From Apis mellifera (Eukaryota > Arthropoda > Insecta > Hymenoptera > Apidae): a stretch of DNA of 64,000 bases. The notes beneath the pieces were generated by a model, which saw only the letters and a program-made list of their open reading frames with translations, was not told where the DNA came from and did no database searches. A program made the translations under genes and the position numbers. Location of the stretch: assembly GCF_003254395.2 (NCBI RefSeq), contig NC_037651.1:3596001-3660000 (forward strand), given 5' to 3'. Below are positions 1-19,612 of the stretch, one piece after another (the first letter of the stretch is position 1; each line of letters starts with the position of its first letter).

Positions 1-8091
<8,091 letters not shown>

Positions 8092-8360
8092 GCGAGCAAG
8101 ACAAGTAGAATAATCGAGTTACGGTCGAACAAATAGATTGAAACAGTCATGCTCAGTCTGGTCTAGAACAACGCATTCGTGGATAGAATAAGGATGCTGT
8201 ATGGTCAAACAAGTAGACAGTTATAGGCGGACAGTAGTAACGTAAACCACTCGCACTGATACGACTAACTAACTTGAGCCAATCGTAATAAGGCAAGAAT
8301 GGAATATCTGGAATATAGTCATGGTCAGATAAATAGATTGAAGCGATCGTAGAATTGGAA
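8092..8360. repeat. Degenerate short repeat region
   Basis: A related phrase of the form GGTCRAAYAARTAGA recurs at about 8123, 8203 and 8333, with a weaker relative near 8094. The rest of the segment has similar but eroded wording. This fits an old minisatellite with about 80-130 bp spacing. Similar words on the opposite strand occur near 34890-34975. Confidence 0.4.
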
Positions 8361-9840
8361 TTACGTAGAATGGATATAGTTGTATAAGGTATTAACCTCT
8401 TATCGTGGATAAATTAAATAAATTTTTCTCTTCCAATTGCATAATAAAAATTGATCTTGAAACTTGTTTAAAAAAACGATGTCGATAAATTAACCTCGTT
8501 ACCGTGAATAAAGGCCAAGCAGTGATACAAAGCACGAAACAGAGAGGATCGTGGAGCTTTCGTCGACAATGAAGCTTCCTGGAAGGAAGTAACGGGTTAC
8601 GTGTCGCCAGCAAAAAGGTGGAGCGTAATGTTGAGCGAACCTGTGAAATCGTGCGTGGAAACGGACGCAAAATAGCGCGGTGCAACCGTGAGGATGAAAC
8701 AAAGGGAGGAAGGTAAACTACACGCTCCGCGTTGTTACGTATAATGCCTGACCATTTATCGTCTCGTACCACTTCGAGCCGGCCCGACTCGACCGAAACT
8801 TTTCAATTGAATCACGAAACTGGATACATGTGCACGAGATATTATGATAGATTTTTTTTTTCATTTTTGGACGAAGCTTTGGCTTCACTTTTAGTTATGT
8901 TGTGTGCCTATATGGGGAAAGAGTTTGTTTTCGAATTGTAAAATAACGGAATAAAGGAAAAATTCGTAGTGGAATAAATAATAACAATACAGGTTGAAGT
9001 ACATAATCGATATTTGCTGGAGGTAATTTTTTTGTTGAAAATTATTCTTTTTTTTATTTTCTTATCATATAAGCGGATTAATAATCTTAATCTGGCGCAA
9101 AATATTAATGAGACTGAGAAATGAATTCCATATTTCGTGGAAAAGAAACGGTGTCGTTAAAAATTTATATAAAATGTGCATTTTCCAGGAGGGAAATTTT
9201 TTAATTTCCATCGCGAGGTAAGCTGTTTAAATAAAAGCAACGAGGGGGAGGGTATTAGTAATCGATATTAACGAAGCTCGACGTTGATAGAACACTTTAG
9301 GCGATAGAAAAGAAACTTTGAGAAGAAGATTTTTAAATCGATGAACTTTGAGATTGAACCGACCTGAAATTTCATGTTAAATGATATAGAACGTAGGCTT
9401 ACCGTCTTTTTAAACACGAACCCTCCATGAAAGTGAAATTAGTTCCAAGTTTTGCCAAAGTGCCCCTAACTTAGTTTTAAGAGGATTGTTCCGCTTTATC
9501 GAAACACGTATGCAAATCCTATTGAGGAATGGACAGAAATTAATGGGATTAGATAATATTGTGAAAATTAAGGTCAAAATGTTTTTGATACTTTATTCGA
9601 TAAGTAATATTATTTCAACGAAGAATTTTTTTTTTTGAAATAATTTTAAATATTGTATTAATAAATTTACTCGAACTTCGATACACAAGAGTTTTTATTT
9701 TTTTAGTTATTTGCTTTTTATGCAGCACGTAACTCAAAACATTATTGGCTAAAATTCACTTGTATTTGAACACAAACATAGATGATTAAAAATTTTGAAA
9801 CTGCTTGTTTCGGAAAATTAAAATTTATTTATTAAATTGT
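8361..9840. other. Non-coding DNA with moderately constrained-looking stretches
   Basis: 8480-8770 is GC-richer without a recognisable frame. 9361-9540 is complex, non-repetitive sequence that includes an octamer-like ATGCAAAT word near 9510. No gene is seen. Confidence 0.4.
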
Positions 9841-10560
9841 ATATTTTTCCAAATTTTTTTTACCAATATAAAAAATTAAACACAAACTCATTATCACTAT
9901 TACAAACATTTTATTCTAAAAAAATTTAAATATTGAATTAGTATCAAGAATTAAAGCCAAACTAACATTATTATTTCAAACAAAAAATTTTTATCCAATC
10001 TAGAAGAAGCTTTTTCATTATCAAACAAACATTATCACTTTTTTTCAACGTTATTACCTTAATCCCTTCTTTTTCATATTCCAGAAAGAAGAATTCTATT
10101 CGTTACTGAATGAAAAATCCGGTAAATTACTTCTTACAAAAGATTCTAATCCATATCTAATATCATCACTTTAATTATCCTTTATCAAACCTAAAAAGAA
10201 ACATTTTCAAAGTATTACTAATATCAAATCTTAAAAATAAAAAAGATCTCAATATTATCATTATGATTTAATCATCTTGTACAAAATTTAAAATACTAAA
10301 TCAACTCTTTGAAATCCTCCAAAGAGAAGAACTCTACTTATGTATAATTAAACTATAAAATTCTTTCCAATTCTTTTTCCTAAATAAACAACAATTTCCT
10401 ATTTATACTCTTCCCTATGCTTTTATCAAAATATAAACCAATACATTTCTCATTTAATCATTTAAATAAAATATTACATAGCACGAAAGATTACTATCCC
10501 TCGAATCCAAGAGAAAGAAAAAAAGAAATCTAACCACACTGATCGAACAAAACCCTTCCA
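9841..10560. other. Strongly strand-asymmetric (G-poor) segment
   Basis: A hand count over these 720 bases gives about 38 G and 129 C on the plus strand, with A and T both abundant. It carries no gene and no simple repeat. Confidence 0.75.
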
Positions 10561-10599
10561 CAATACTTAAAAACAAACACTCCACGGGAAATCTGAAGC

Positions 10600-11130
10600 A
10601 CCTAAGTCATTCTCAAAGATCCAGGTCCAAATTCAATATAAACACTCGCTCCACCCATCGCAAGAAACCGTATCCTCGTTATTACTCTCGACTCGAGCCA
10701 CGGGGACGACATCATCGTCCCAACAACTACCAACCACCACCCAAGGAAAAACCAAGGCACCCACCCTCCAGAATCCACCACCATCTTCTTAAACGCAACG
10801 AGCACACATAGCCTAAAAACTCGAGCTCCTCCTAGAGGGCTTTGCCGAGACTCGTTTGCTGGTGAAAAGCCAACGGGACAAACCTGTGGTGGCTGGCGAT
10901 GACGCTTCCCCGCAGGAACCGCTCGAAAATGCGGGAGAAGGCGATGCGTGTTGGTGGGAAAAGGAAAGAGACGGGAAATAAAGGGAGGGGAGAAGGAGGT
11001 GGAAAAAGGATTGCGAGCGTTGGTCCGGCTTTGTCCTTGATCGCGAGCAGCCTCCTTCCATTGAAAATTCACCGTGAAAATTTCGTGCCACCCTCCCCCA
11101 AAGACCTTTGTACACCGGCCATGCTTTGAA
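10600..11130. other. GC-rich non-coding patch
   Basis: GC and CpG rise abruptly after the AT-rich segment. Frames of 156 (-) and 100 (-) codons overlap here, but they overlap each other, lack known motifs and show no codon periodicity that I could recognise. It may be a regulatory island or an unrecognised UTR. Confidence 0.35.
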
Positions 11131-14100
11131 ATTAATGGCGGCTTTATTCGATTACATCGCGCTGTAATTGAATAAGGACGTGTTTCGTGCTATAAACACG
11201 AATGGCGCATGGCGCATGTTTTATATATATATTCGATTATTGTATTCCTGTGAATTGAAATTGGAGAATTTTAAAATTTTTCGAAGATTTTATGGCGTAA
11301 GCAAGATTTTTTCTAAAATCGTTTTATCAAGGATTTTATTAAATTACGTTTCTAAGAATATTTAATAAAGAATCTAGATCCACTTCGTGTCGAGGAGAGG
11401 AGAGCTTCTCTATCGACGGTTTACAACTTTATACCGTTTTCGCATCAGACAGCGACGAATCTTTGAAAATCGCGTGCCTCGCCACTTTTCGTCGCATGAA
11501 ACCAGAATTTTCGCGAGGGCACGACTGCATTTTAATTACTCAAACGTCATTTCAAGGAGAGGGGAGGGGATGGAGTTAGGATGGTGCTTCTTTCCGTTCT
11601 CTCGTGTCTCGCATCGTTTCACGTTTCCCCTCGTTAACAGTGTTCTATTAGACGATTTTAAAGTCTTGTTCACGTTAAACGATCGCTCGAAACCGCGTTC
11701 TCCGCGAGCCATTCGCCTCTTCTCTCCCAGATAGATATCTCGAAAACTTGAATTAATTAACGAGAGAAAGAGAGAGATCCTAGAAAACAATCTAGGTTTC
11801 GATTATATTTTTCTCTTAAATTATATAAGTTTTAGATTGGAATTTTCATTTTTTAAAATTTTCCATAATGATAATGATAAATTTTAAGATACATTTTATT
11901 GGCGGTACAAGTGTATTTCACGCAATTTACGAATTTAATGTTTGGTATATAAATGGCGCGAATAAATTAATAATTGAAATTGATTTATCGATTTCATTGT
12001 CTCGTATAATGTATAAGATAAAAAGAAAAAATTAAAATGAACGGAATAATACGAAATTAATAATTCTCTCGTATAATTAATAACAAAAATATGATTTGTC
12101 TATTATATTAATGTTCAATTCCTTTCCAATATTTTAATTATATAATTTAAAATTACAATTTATAATATCAATTTTCATACCTTCATAATAATATTCTATC
12201 GATCTTTTCACTCAACTTCGTCACAAATTTCTTCTCTCGCTTCCTATCAATCTCTCGCCATCTTAAAATACTCGCACAAAATCGGGGGTGAAATTTAACA
12301 GGCGGCAATAAAATCACGTTAAAACAAAGTCGAACAGATCGTCCGAGTCCGTTTCAAATATTAACCTTATCCGCGAATGAAGCGCAGCAAACGCGCAGAA
12401 ACCATCTCGCCTCTTACATCGCCTATTTCGAAAACGACGAGAATTGAACGCGTTGGTCGGGCGAATATCGAATGCATCGAAAACAAATATTTCCACGCCA
12501 TCCCGATTTTCACGTACGACCGGCCACGCGGAACGATTATTATTCGAAATAAAAATTCAATACTAACCCCCCCCCCCTCCCCCCGTCACCACGGTTGATA
12601 AATATTCCCCGCGTTCTTCTTCGCGCATTCGTCCAGCCACGAGGAATGCTTGGCCAAAATTATGCGTCCCTATAAATCCTGAAACCGTCGCGAATAACCA
12701 AGGACGACGTCTTGGAGAAATTCTAGAAGAAAGATTTTTGAAGAATTGCTCGTTCGAGATTGCAATAGAATATAATATAAACAAGAATATCATCATATTT
12801 ATACATATTCTTACATTTTGCTTGACGAAATTAAGCTGAAAATTCAGAGAGATAGATAATGGTGATTGAAAATTTAAAACAAGGAGGATGAGGGAGTCAA
12901 ATATTTTTGCTAATATCGTCGTTTAAACGATATCTACGATTTTATCGGTTGGATTCGTTTCATCTCGACAATATTTATAATTAAAGACAAATATTACACG
13001 GTGCTTGATATTGGGAGTCTCGGTGTTTGCACGGTTCATCATTTCGCTACTTCCGGTAGAGAACGATTTTCACCTAGGAGGGAGGAGGAGGGGAAAAAAG
13101 AAAAAAAGAAAAGTCTACATGGTGCAATATTGTTCTATATTTGCACGGAAATACGCACCAGGGAGACGATAATAAATTGTATATATTGAAATACACGCAT
13201 TTTTATCCCGCCACCTCTTTTATTCATCGTCGTTTTCCGTTTCTTTTCTCCCGTGATTTTTGTTTCATTCGTAGTTGGAAAACGTGGTTCGGTTTATTTT
13301 TTTCAATCGTGTAGTTTTGTAGATTTTTGTAGCGAAAAATCGATATTTGTTTAATAAATGAGAAAAAGAGAGAGAGAGGAAGAGATGCAATCGTGTAATC
13401 GTGCAGGTATAAAATGATTTTCCTTGATTCAATAAAATCTTTATCCAAAATAATCGAATGTATACGAGAATAGTTCAAAAATAATTTTTAGTTTCAAATA
13501 AATTATACTTATCATTCTATTCATTTTTCTCATTCCATATCAAACCTGTTTAATATTTTCACGTTTAATATTAATTCTTCAACTAATTTAACGATAAACG
13601 TATTTATTTCCGTATAAGATTGATTTTATATTTCGTTGTGTTACGTGAAAATTTTCAAAAAAAAAAAAGAAAAAGATTATCGAATATAAATTATAATCTG
13701 TAATGTAAAATGTTGTAAAATCAAAAACAACGAATATAGAAACGCTTTAAAAAAGAATCGGAAAGATTACGTCTCCATGATGACAGTTCGATAATATACT
13801 CGACCGAATACGATTTATAAGACAACATCCAGCGGAAGCGGAAACGAGGGTCATTCTGTTCTGGACACGTTTCCATCGTCGCCAACGCGAAAATAGCAAT
13901 GCACACCGAAAGGACAGGAATTCACTGATTGCGTTTACACAATCGCCGATTGGATTCCTATCGAATCAATACATTGTTGTTCGTACAGTTTCATATTAAT
14001 CCGAAATTTCAGACATCGGCGAAAACACGAATTACTCGAATTATAAAATTTGCGAAACTTACTTACAATTTATATCGAATAATTTATTTAATCGATTGTT

Positions 14101-14509
14101 ATTAATTTTACTAATATAAATGGAATAATATAATAATAAATTTCCCTGATACTTTTAATTAAGGAAGAAGAACACAAAATGTCTAAACCATCGTTAATAA
14201 CCATCCGAAACAATTCGAAAGCAAACTTTAAATAATACGAAGTTCACCTTAGTTGCACGAGTTTCGAAACGAAAGGCAAATCGAGATGGTGCACGAATAC
14301 ATCTTTGAATGTTTAATCCAAGGTAAGGGTTCCGTTGTTGGCTTTCTCGAAAATGTTGCAGGGTGCAAACAGGTGAAGTTGGCTGCGTCGACGCAAGTCG
14401 GTTGTACGGAAGATATTCCCGTTGTAGAGTTCGCACAGTCATTTCCCAGTACGCGTTCATTCAGCCGTGTTCCTTGCTCGAGTTGCGAATGGAAATGTTC
14501 GAATATTAT
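11131..14509. other. AT-rich non-coding DNA
   Basis: No gene is visible. There is a C11-T-C6 run at 12567-12584, a GC-richer stretch at 12320-12530 and short purine runs near 13078-13110. 14250-14470 contains donor- and acceptor-like words but no recognisable protein. Confidence 0.5.
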
Positions 14510-15011
14510 TTCGATTATTATTCGAGATACGATTTTTTTTTCTTACGCATTTGAAAAACGTAATTTGAGATACAATAATTGAAATATTCGATTACAACGA
14601 TTAAACGAATCGAACATTATATATCGATATGTAAAAAGTATTGTTTATACACCTTAAATTGAACATGCACGAGATAATTTATTCGATTATTATTCGAGAT
14701 ACGATTTTTTTTCTTAGGCATTTAAAAATGTAATTTGAGATATAATAATTGAAATATTCGATTACAATGATTAAACGAATCGAATATTATATATAGATAC
14801 GTAAAAAGAATTATTTATATTACCTTAAATTAAACTTGTACGAGATAATTTATTCGATTATTATTCGAGATACGATTTTCTTTTTCTTACGCATTTAATT
14901 TGAGATATAATAATTGAAATATTCGATTACAACGATTAACGAACATTATATATCGATACGTAAAAAGTATTATTTATACTACCTTAAATTAAACTTGTAC
15001 GAGATAATTTA
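14510..15011. repeat. Three-copy tandem array, 182/161-bp units
   Basis: Units begin at about 14510, 14692 and 14853, each with ttcgattattattcgagat, then a T-run, 'taatttgagata', 'gaaatattcgattaca' and a final 'gagataattta'. The third unit has lost about 20 bp. Copies are close to identical apart from point changes and small deletions, so the duplication is fairly recent. Confidence 0.9.
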
Positions 15012-18000
15012 TGGTTTGACAATGTGGGAAAATTCATAAAAGTATTATTATACGCGTAATTGTAACGTGAATAACGCGATATTGAAGAACAATTCTGGAA
15101 ATATAGTTATCGAAATACGATAACAGCGGTCGGAATATTGTTGGCAATAATAACTAAGGGAAATAATAGCTTTGATGAAAATTTATTTGGGATACTGGTA
15201 CTTGTAAAGGTATACGCCCCGCGTGAAGTACTCTTGTGATGTGTATTAATAATACGATACAATGGAGATACGATTAATTAATACGCGATTCAACCTTTCA
15301 ATGGACGCCATTTGTTAATACACTCTTCGTTTCTTCGTGTGAGCAAAAAATTATATGGAAATTACGGATGTTTAAAAAAATTTAAGTTTTCTTTTAACTT
15401 GTATTTTAAATAGGATTCATCAACTTTGAAATTACGATATTATTTACTCTCGAAATATCAACGAATCAAAAACCTTTGCTTGATATCGATTACGAATCAA
15501 GTCTGATCACGTATGATCCGAATCTCCTTGCCTCGTTACGTTATTTATCTTTCCATCCTGTTATATTATTATTTTTATTGTTTCCTTTTAATATATATTC
15601 TTTTATTTAATAAATTTAATTTATCCTTTGCCAAATAGAGAAATACTTGTGATAAAAAAAATCCTTCTGTCAGCCATTTGATCATCCAAACAAAAATAAA
15701 TTCTCAGAATCAAGTACTTTTTTTTCTTCGATTAGCAGAAGCCTCGAATTTCTCGAAGCAACGTTTCATCGAAACAGAGAGAGAAAGAGAGGAAGAGAGA
15801 GACATCAAAGAAGACTGATCGACACGGATATTCTTTAAACGTCGTGGCTAGGCGTCAAGTGAGAAGGTTTCTAAGAGAGTTCTCTCCTCGGTTGCTGCTG
15901 AACGAGAATAATTTTTGTTCTTTGATCAGCGTAATTCGTTTCACGCACGAGAGGTTTCCTCGCACAGAGCAGTGTGGTAAAAGAGTGTATCTCGTGGATT
16001 ATTAGTTTTCCTTTACAGAGGCTATAAAATGACGTTTCGCCGCGACCGAGTTTTTTTTTTTTTTTTTTTCATCGAATCGATATTCCTTCCTTTTTTCCCG
16101 CCTTTTTTACCTGTCAGGTGTCTCTCCACTACCTTATCAACCGTCGGTTACTGGGTCCAGATAGATATTCCATCGGCTAAAAGGATCGTGAAGTTTGGAT
16201 AAGGAAATTAATCGCCTCTTTTCACGCTTCGATGTAATCGAGTTTTTCTTTTCTTTTCTTCTTTTTTACAAACTGAAAAATGAGAGAATATTCTTTTCCC
16301 TCGGATTAAAATTGTAAGAGAATCTCTAGTTTTTATTAAGCAACAATTCTTTGGTTCTTGTATCGCGTATAACATGCACAGTCTTATGCAATAATTGTAT
16401 TACGGTGAGTCGAGAGATTTCAAGAAGCATTTCTCACACACGAATTCACACAAACGAAAAATCATAAATCGTTGACTGATCCAACTTAATCTAACCTGGT
16501 TTAAATTTGATTTAAATCGTTATAATCGGGCAATGCTAATTGAGGATTAATCAATATTTATGATATTCTCATGTATATTCGCGCAAAATGTCAACTTAAA
16601 ATAAACTGGCCTTAAGTTTTGGAATCCAAAGATAAGTCGTCTATAATCCAACGATACTTGATTAATAAAAAACACAGATACTCTTACAAGTATAAACTTT
16701 TATCGATCCAAAATTTTTCGATAGTTTTCAAGAAATTCATGAACGCACGAATTATTCGAATCATTACCCATTTCAAGTTTTACAATGCACGATCATACTC
16801 GCCATAAACACATCCATTATCCAAATGCTTAGCCACGAAATTCGTCCTTCTCGCGCGCAGTTTCTCTCTCCATCCTTTCTTTTCTCTTTCTCCCTCCCCT
16901 CGACGAACGAATAACTTTCCCAATCCCTCTCAACTCTTGGAGCTTTTCCAATTATCGGCTGAATCATTCGAATCGCGCATTTGCATTCAGAACTCGACCC
17001 CTTCAGAACTTGTTTCAATGCTAATACGTCACCATTTACCCTCTCTTATGTATTTAATTCGTACAAGGTATTATTCCAGGGTATATAGACCGGATCGATA
17101 TTGATTTTCGCGTTCGATGTCTTTCTTTATTTGTCGGAGAAACTTTTTATTTTAAACTCTTTTTTTTTCTTCAGTTTACGAAGAAAGCTGTGCAAGCAAG
17201 AAGATTAGATGAGTTTTCTTTTTTTAAGACGAAAGAGAGGGATTGATAAAAATACCCCGTCATTTCTCATTCATAAATTTCCCTTAGCTATATACAGCAT
17301 TAATAAAGATTAATCCATCGAGATAGGATTTTCTAGAAGCGAATATGGAAGCGATTCAAAATAATTTTCAGTGTACAGGTGATAAAAGAGAAAAGCTTTT
17401 AATAAATATGGGTCAAGAAATTAGTAACTGTTTTTATCATTGATCAATCGATGCAAGAATAAATGTATTGAATCGATCTTGATTCGTTGTGACAATTGTA
17501 CATACCTGTTAATTGATTATAGATCCTGTTTTCTCCGATTTAATTACTTTGGAAGAAATTAAAAAAGGAGAGATAAGAAAATGTTCATCTATATTGAATT
17601 TCATATTCTTTGTCGTCGTGAAATTTTATTATTCATAATTCAACGATAATTCTAAAACGTATTAAAATAACACTTTTTCACTACTTTATCATTTTCTTTC
17701 ACTGTAAAGACAAAGATCCATCAGCGAAAGAAAAGAAAAATTCTTCTATATCGAGGAGGATATGGAAAGAGAGAAAGGAAAACAGAAGCAAGGATTCAAC
17801 AAATACTAAAATATTCAAGAATCTTTGTCTCGAGTGACGAAGAATAAGTGAACGAATCGTTTCCTCAAGTATCAATCATCGTATCTTTACGTTTCCCTTC
17901 AGGAGTATCTTACGAGGAGGAGAACAACCTTCCTTCGAATGTAAAACACCAAGGAGGCAAGTTTACGAGCAGATCAAGATCTCTGGCTCGAAATCGATGC

Positions 18001-19090
18001 GCCTTAAACGACGAGCGGAAGAGTTCAAAGGGAGTTGAAAGATAAATAGAAAAGTAAGGAGATGGTTGCGTGGCTAGGTGTTAATGAAAGATTCTTCTGA
18101 AACGATCTCTCTCTCTCTCTCTCTTAAGAGAAATTCTTAAGAAAATATTGAAACTTTGGATTTGATTAGTGTCAAGGGGATGTTTATGGAAATTTGTTTA
18201 TATTGGAAGTTGATTAACACAGGTTCGTAGTGTAATTTATAATTTCTTTCGAGAAATTTTTAAAAAGAATCTACAATTTTAGTTAGAATCAAGAGATGTT
18301 TGTGGAAATTGATGACAAATGATTGGTTATTATGGATTTTATTGATTAGGATAGATTTTTGTAATTGACGAATAATGGAGAAAGTGATCACTTATTGCAG
18401 AAAGAATATATATTGAATGTACGTTAAATTAGAATCTAAAAGTATCAATTCTTACTGGAATTAATTATTGCAAGTGAATAAAGGAAAATACTTGTACGAT
18501 ACTTTTTGGATTGTGTTATAATCTAGAAATGTTTGTAAATTATATACACAACTTATATAAATTATAAATGCAAATTCTCAATTATTGAAATAAACACGAT
18601 TCTCCTTAATTACAATACCAGTCACAAATTTTATAAAAATTCTTTAATCTTCCTATCCCCGCGCAAAGAACAAGAGGACTAATCCGATCCAACAAATTTT
18701 ACAATATCCACGATGGAGCAACGTATTTCCTTCCGATTGGCCGGAATCGGAAGATGGAGGGGCGATAATGTTGGCCGAAAATCGGGAAACAAATTCCTGC
18801 CCCGATAGATTCCCGCGGGAGCAAGCAGGAGGAGTCGGGAAATGACGCATTGCCGATTCGTGGCGAGGTGAAAAGGCCGGTCGATCGCGAATTTCGTGAT
18901 CTTTCCCTCCATCTTTGAAATTTATCGCGCGTGTCCTATCACCGGAAGCGTGCATAACGAGATTCCAAACGCTTTCTCTCGCCCGAGGAATGGGAGGAAA
19001 ACGGGCTATAACGCGATAAACCGGTCCAGATAATCAATCTTATCGAAATTTCTCGACGAGGAGGAGATATATATAGATATATAGACAGAT
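15012..19090. other. AT-rich non-coding DNA with GC-richer 3' end
   Basis: Contains a T19 run (16051-16069), a (TC)n run near 18106-18124, a G-rich/C-poor stretch (18121-18540) and a GC/CpG-richer patch at 18650-19050. No gene is supported. Confidence 0.5.
18106..18124. repeat. (TC)n microsatellite
   Basis: About 19 bp of TC dinucleotide. Confidence 0.85.
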
Positions 19091-19612
19091 CTGATATCTA
19101 TTTCGAAATTATATTTTATTATATTCATTCTCGATTCAAAGAAACATTTCGAAATTGTATTTTATTATATTCATTCTCGATCCAAAGACAAGAAAGAAGA
19201 TTTCTGATATCTATTTCGAAATTATATTTTATTGTATTCATTCTCGATCCAAAGATAAGAAACATAGATTTCTAATATCTATTTCGAAATTATATTTTAT
19301 TATATTCATTCTCGATCCAAAGACGAGAAACATAGATTTCTGATATCTATTTGGAAATTATATTTTATTGTATTCATTCTCGATCCAAAGACAAGAAACA
19401 TAGATTTCTAATATCTATTTCGAAATTATATTTTATTATATTCATTCTCGATCCAAAGACGAGAAACATAGATTTCTGATATCTATTTCGAAATTATATT
19501 TTATTGTATTCATTCTCGATCCAAAGACGAGAAACATAGATTTCTGATATCTATTTGGAAATTATATTTTATTGTATTCATTCTCGATCCAAAGACGAGA
19601 AACATAGATTTA
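19091..19612. repeat. 68-bp tandem repeat array (about 7.5 copies)
   Basis: The word attctcgatccaaaga recurs at 19127 (as a variant), 19173, 19240, 19308, 19376, 19444, 19512 and 19580. Spacing is exactly 68 bp over the last six. The first unit is truncated (46 bp) and most diverged. Variants alternate (attgtattc/attatattc; gatttcta/gatttctg), which implies a 136-bp dimeric period in the middle of the array. Confidence 0.97.

Noticed and set aside
10602..11072. 156-codon minus-strand open frame in a GC-rich patch
   Set aside because: Stop codons are rarer in GC-rich DNA, so long chance frames are expected. No recognisable motif, and another frame overlaps it on the same strand.
14253..14582. 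Plus-strand frame with a CAAG|GTAAGG donor-like word and a TGTTGCAG acceptor-like word
   Set aside because: The encoded peptide has no recognisable family, the would-be intron is only about 40 bp, and no conserved context supports exons here.
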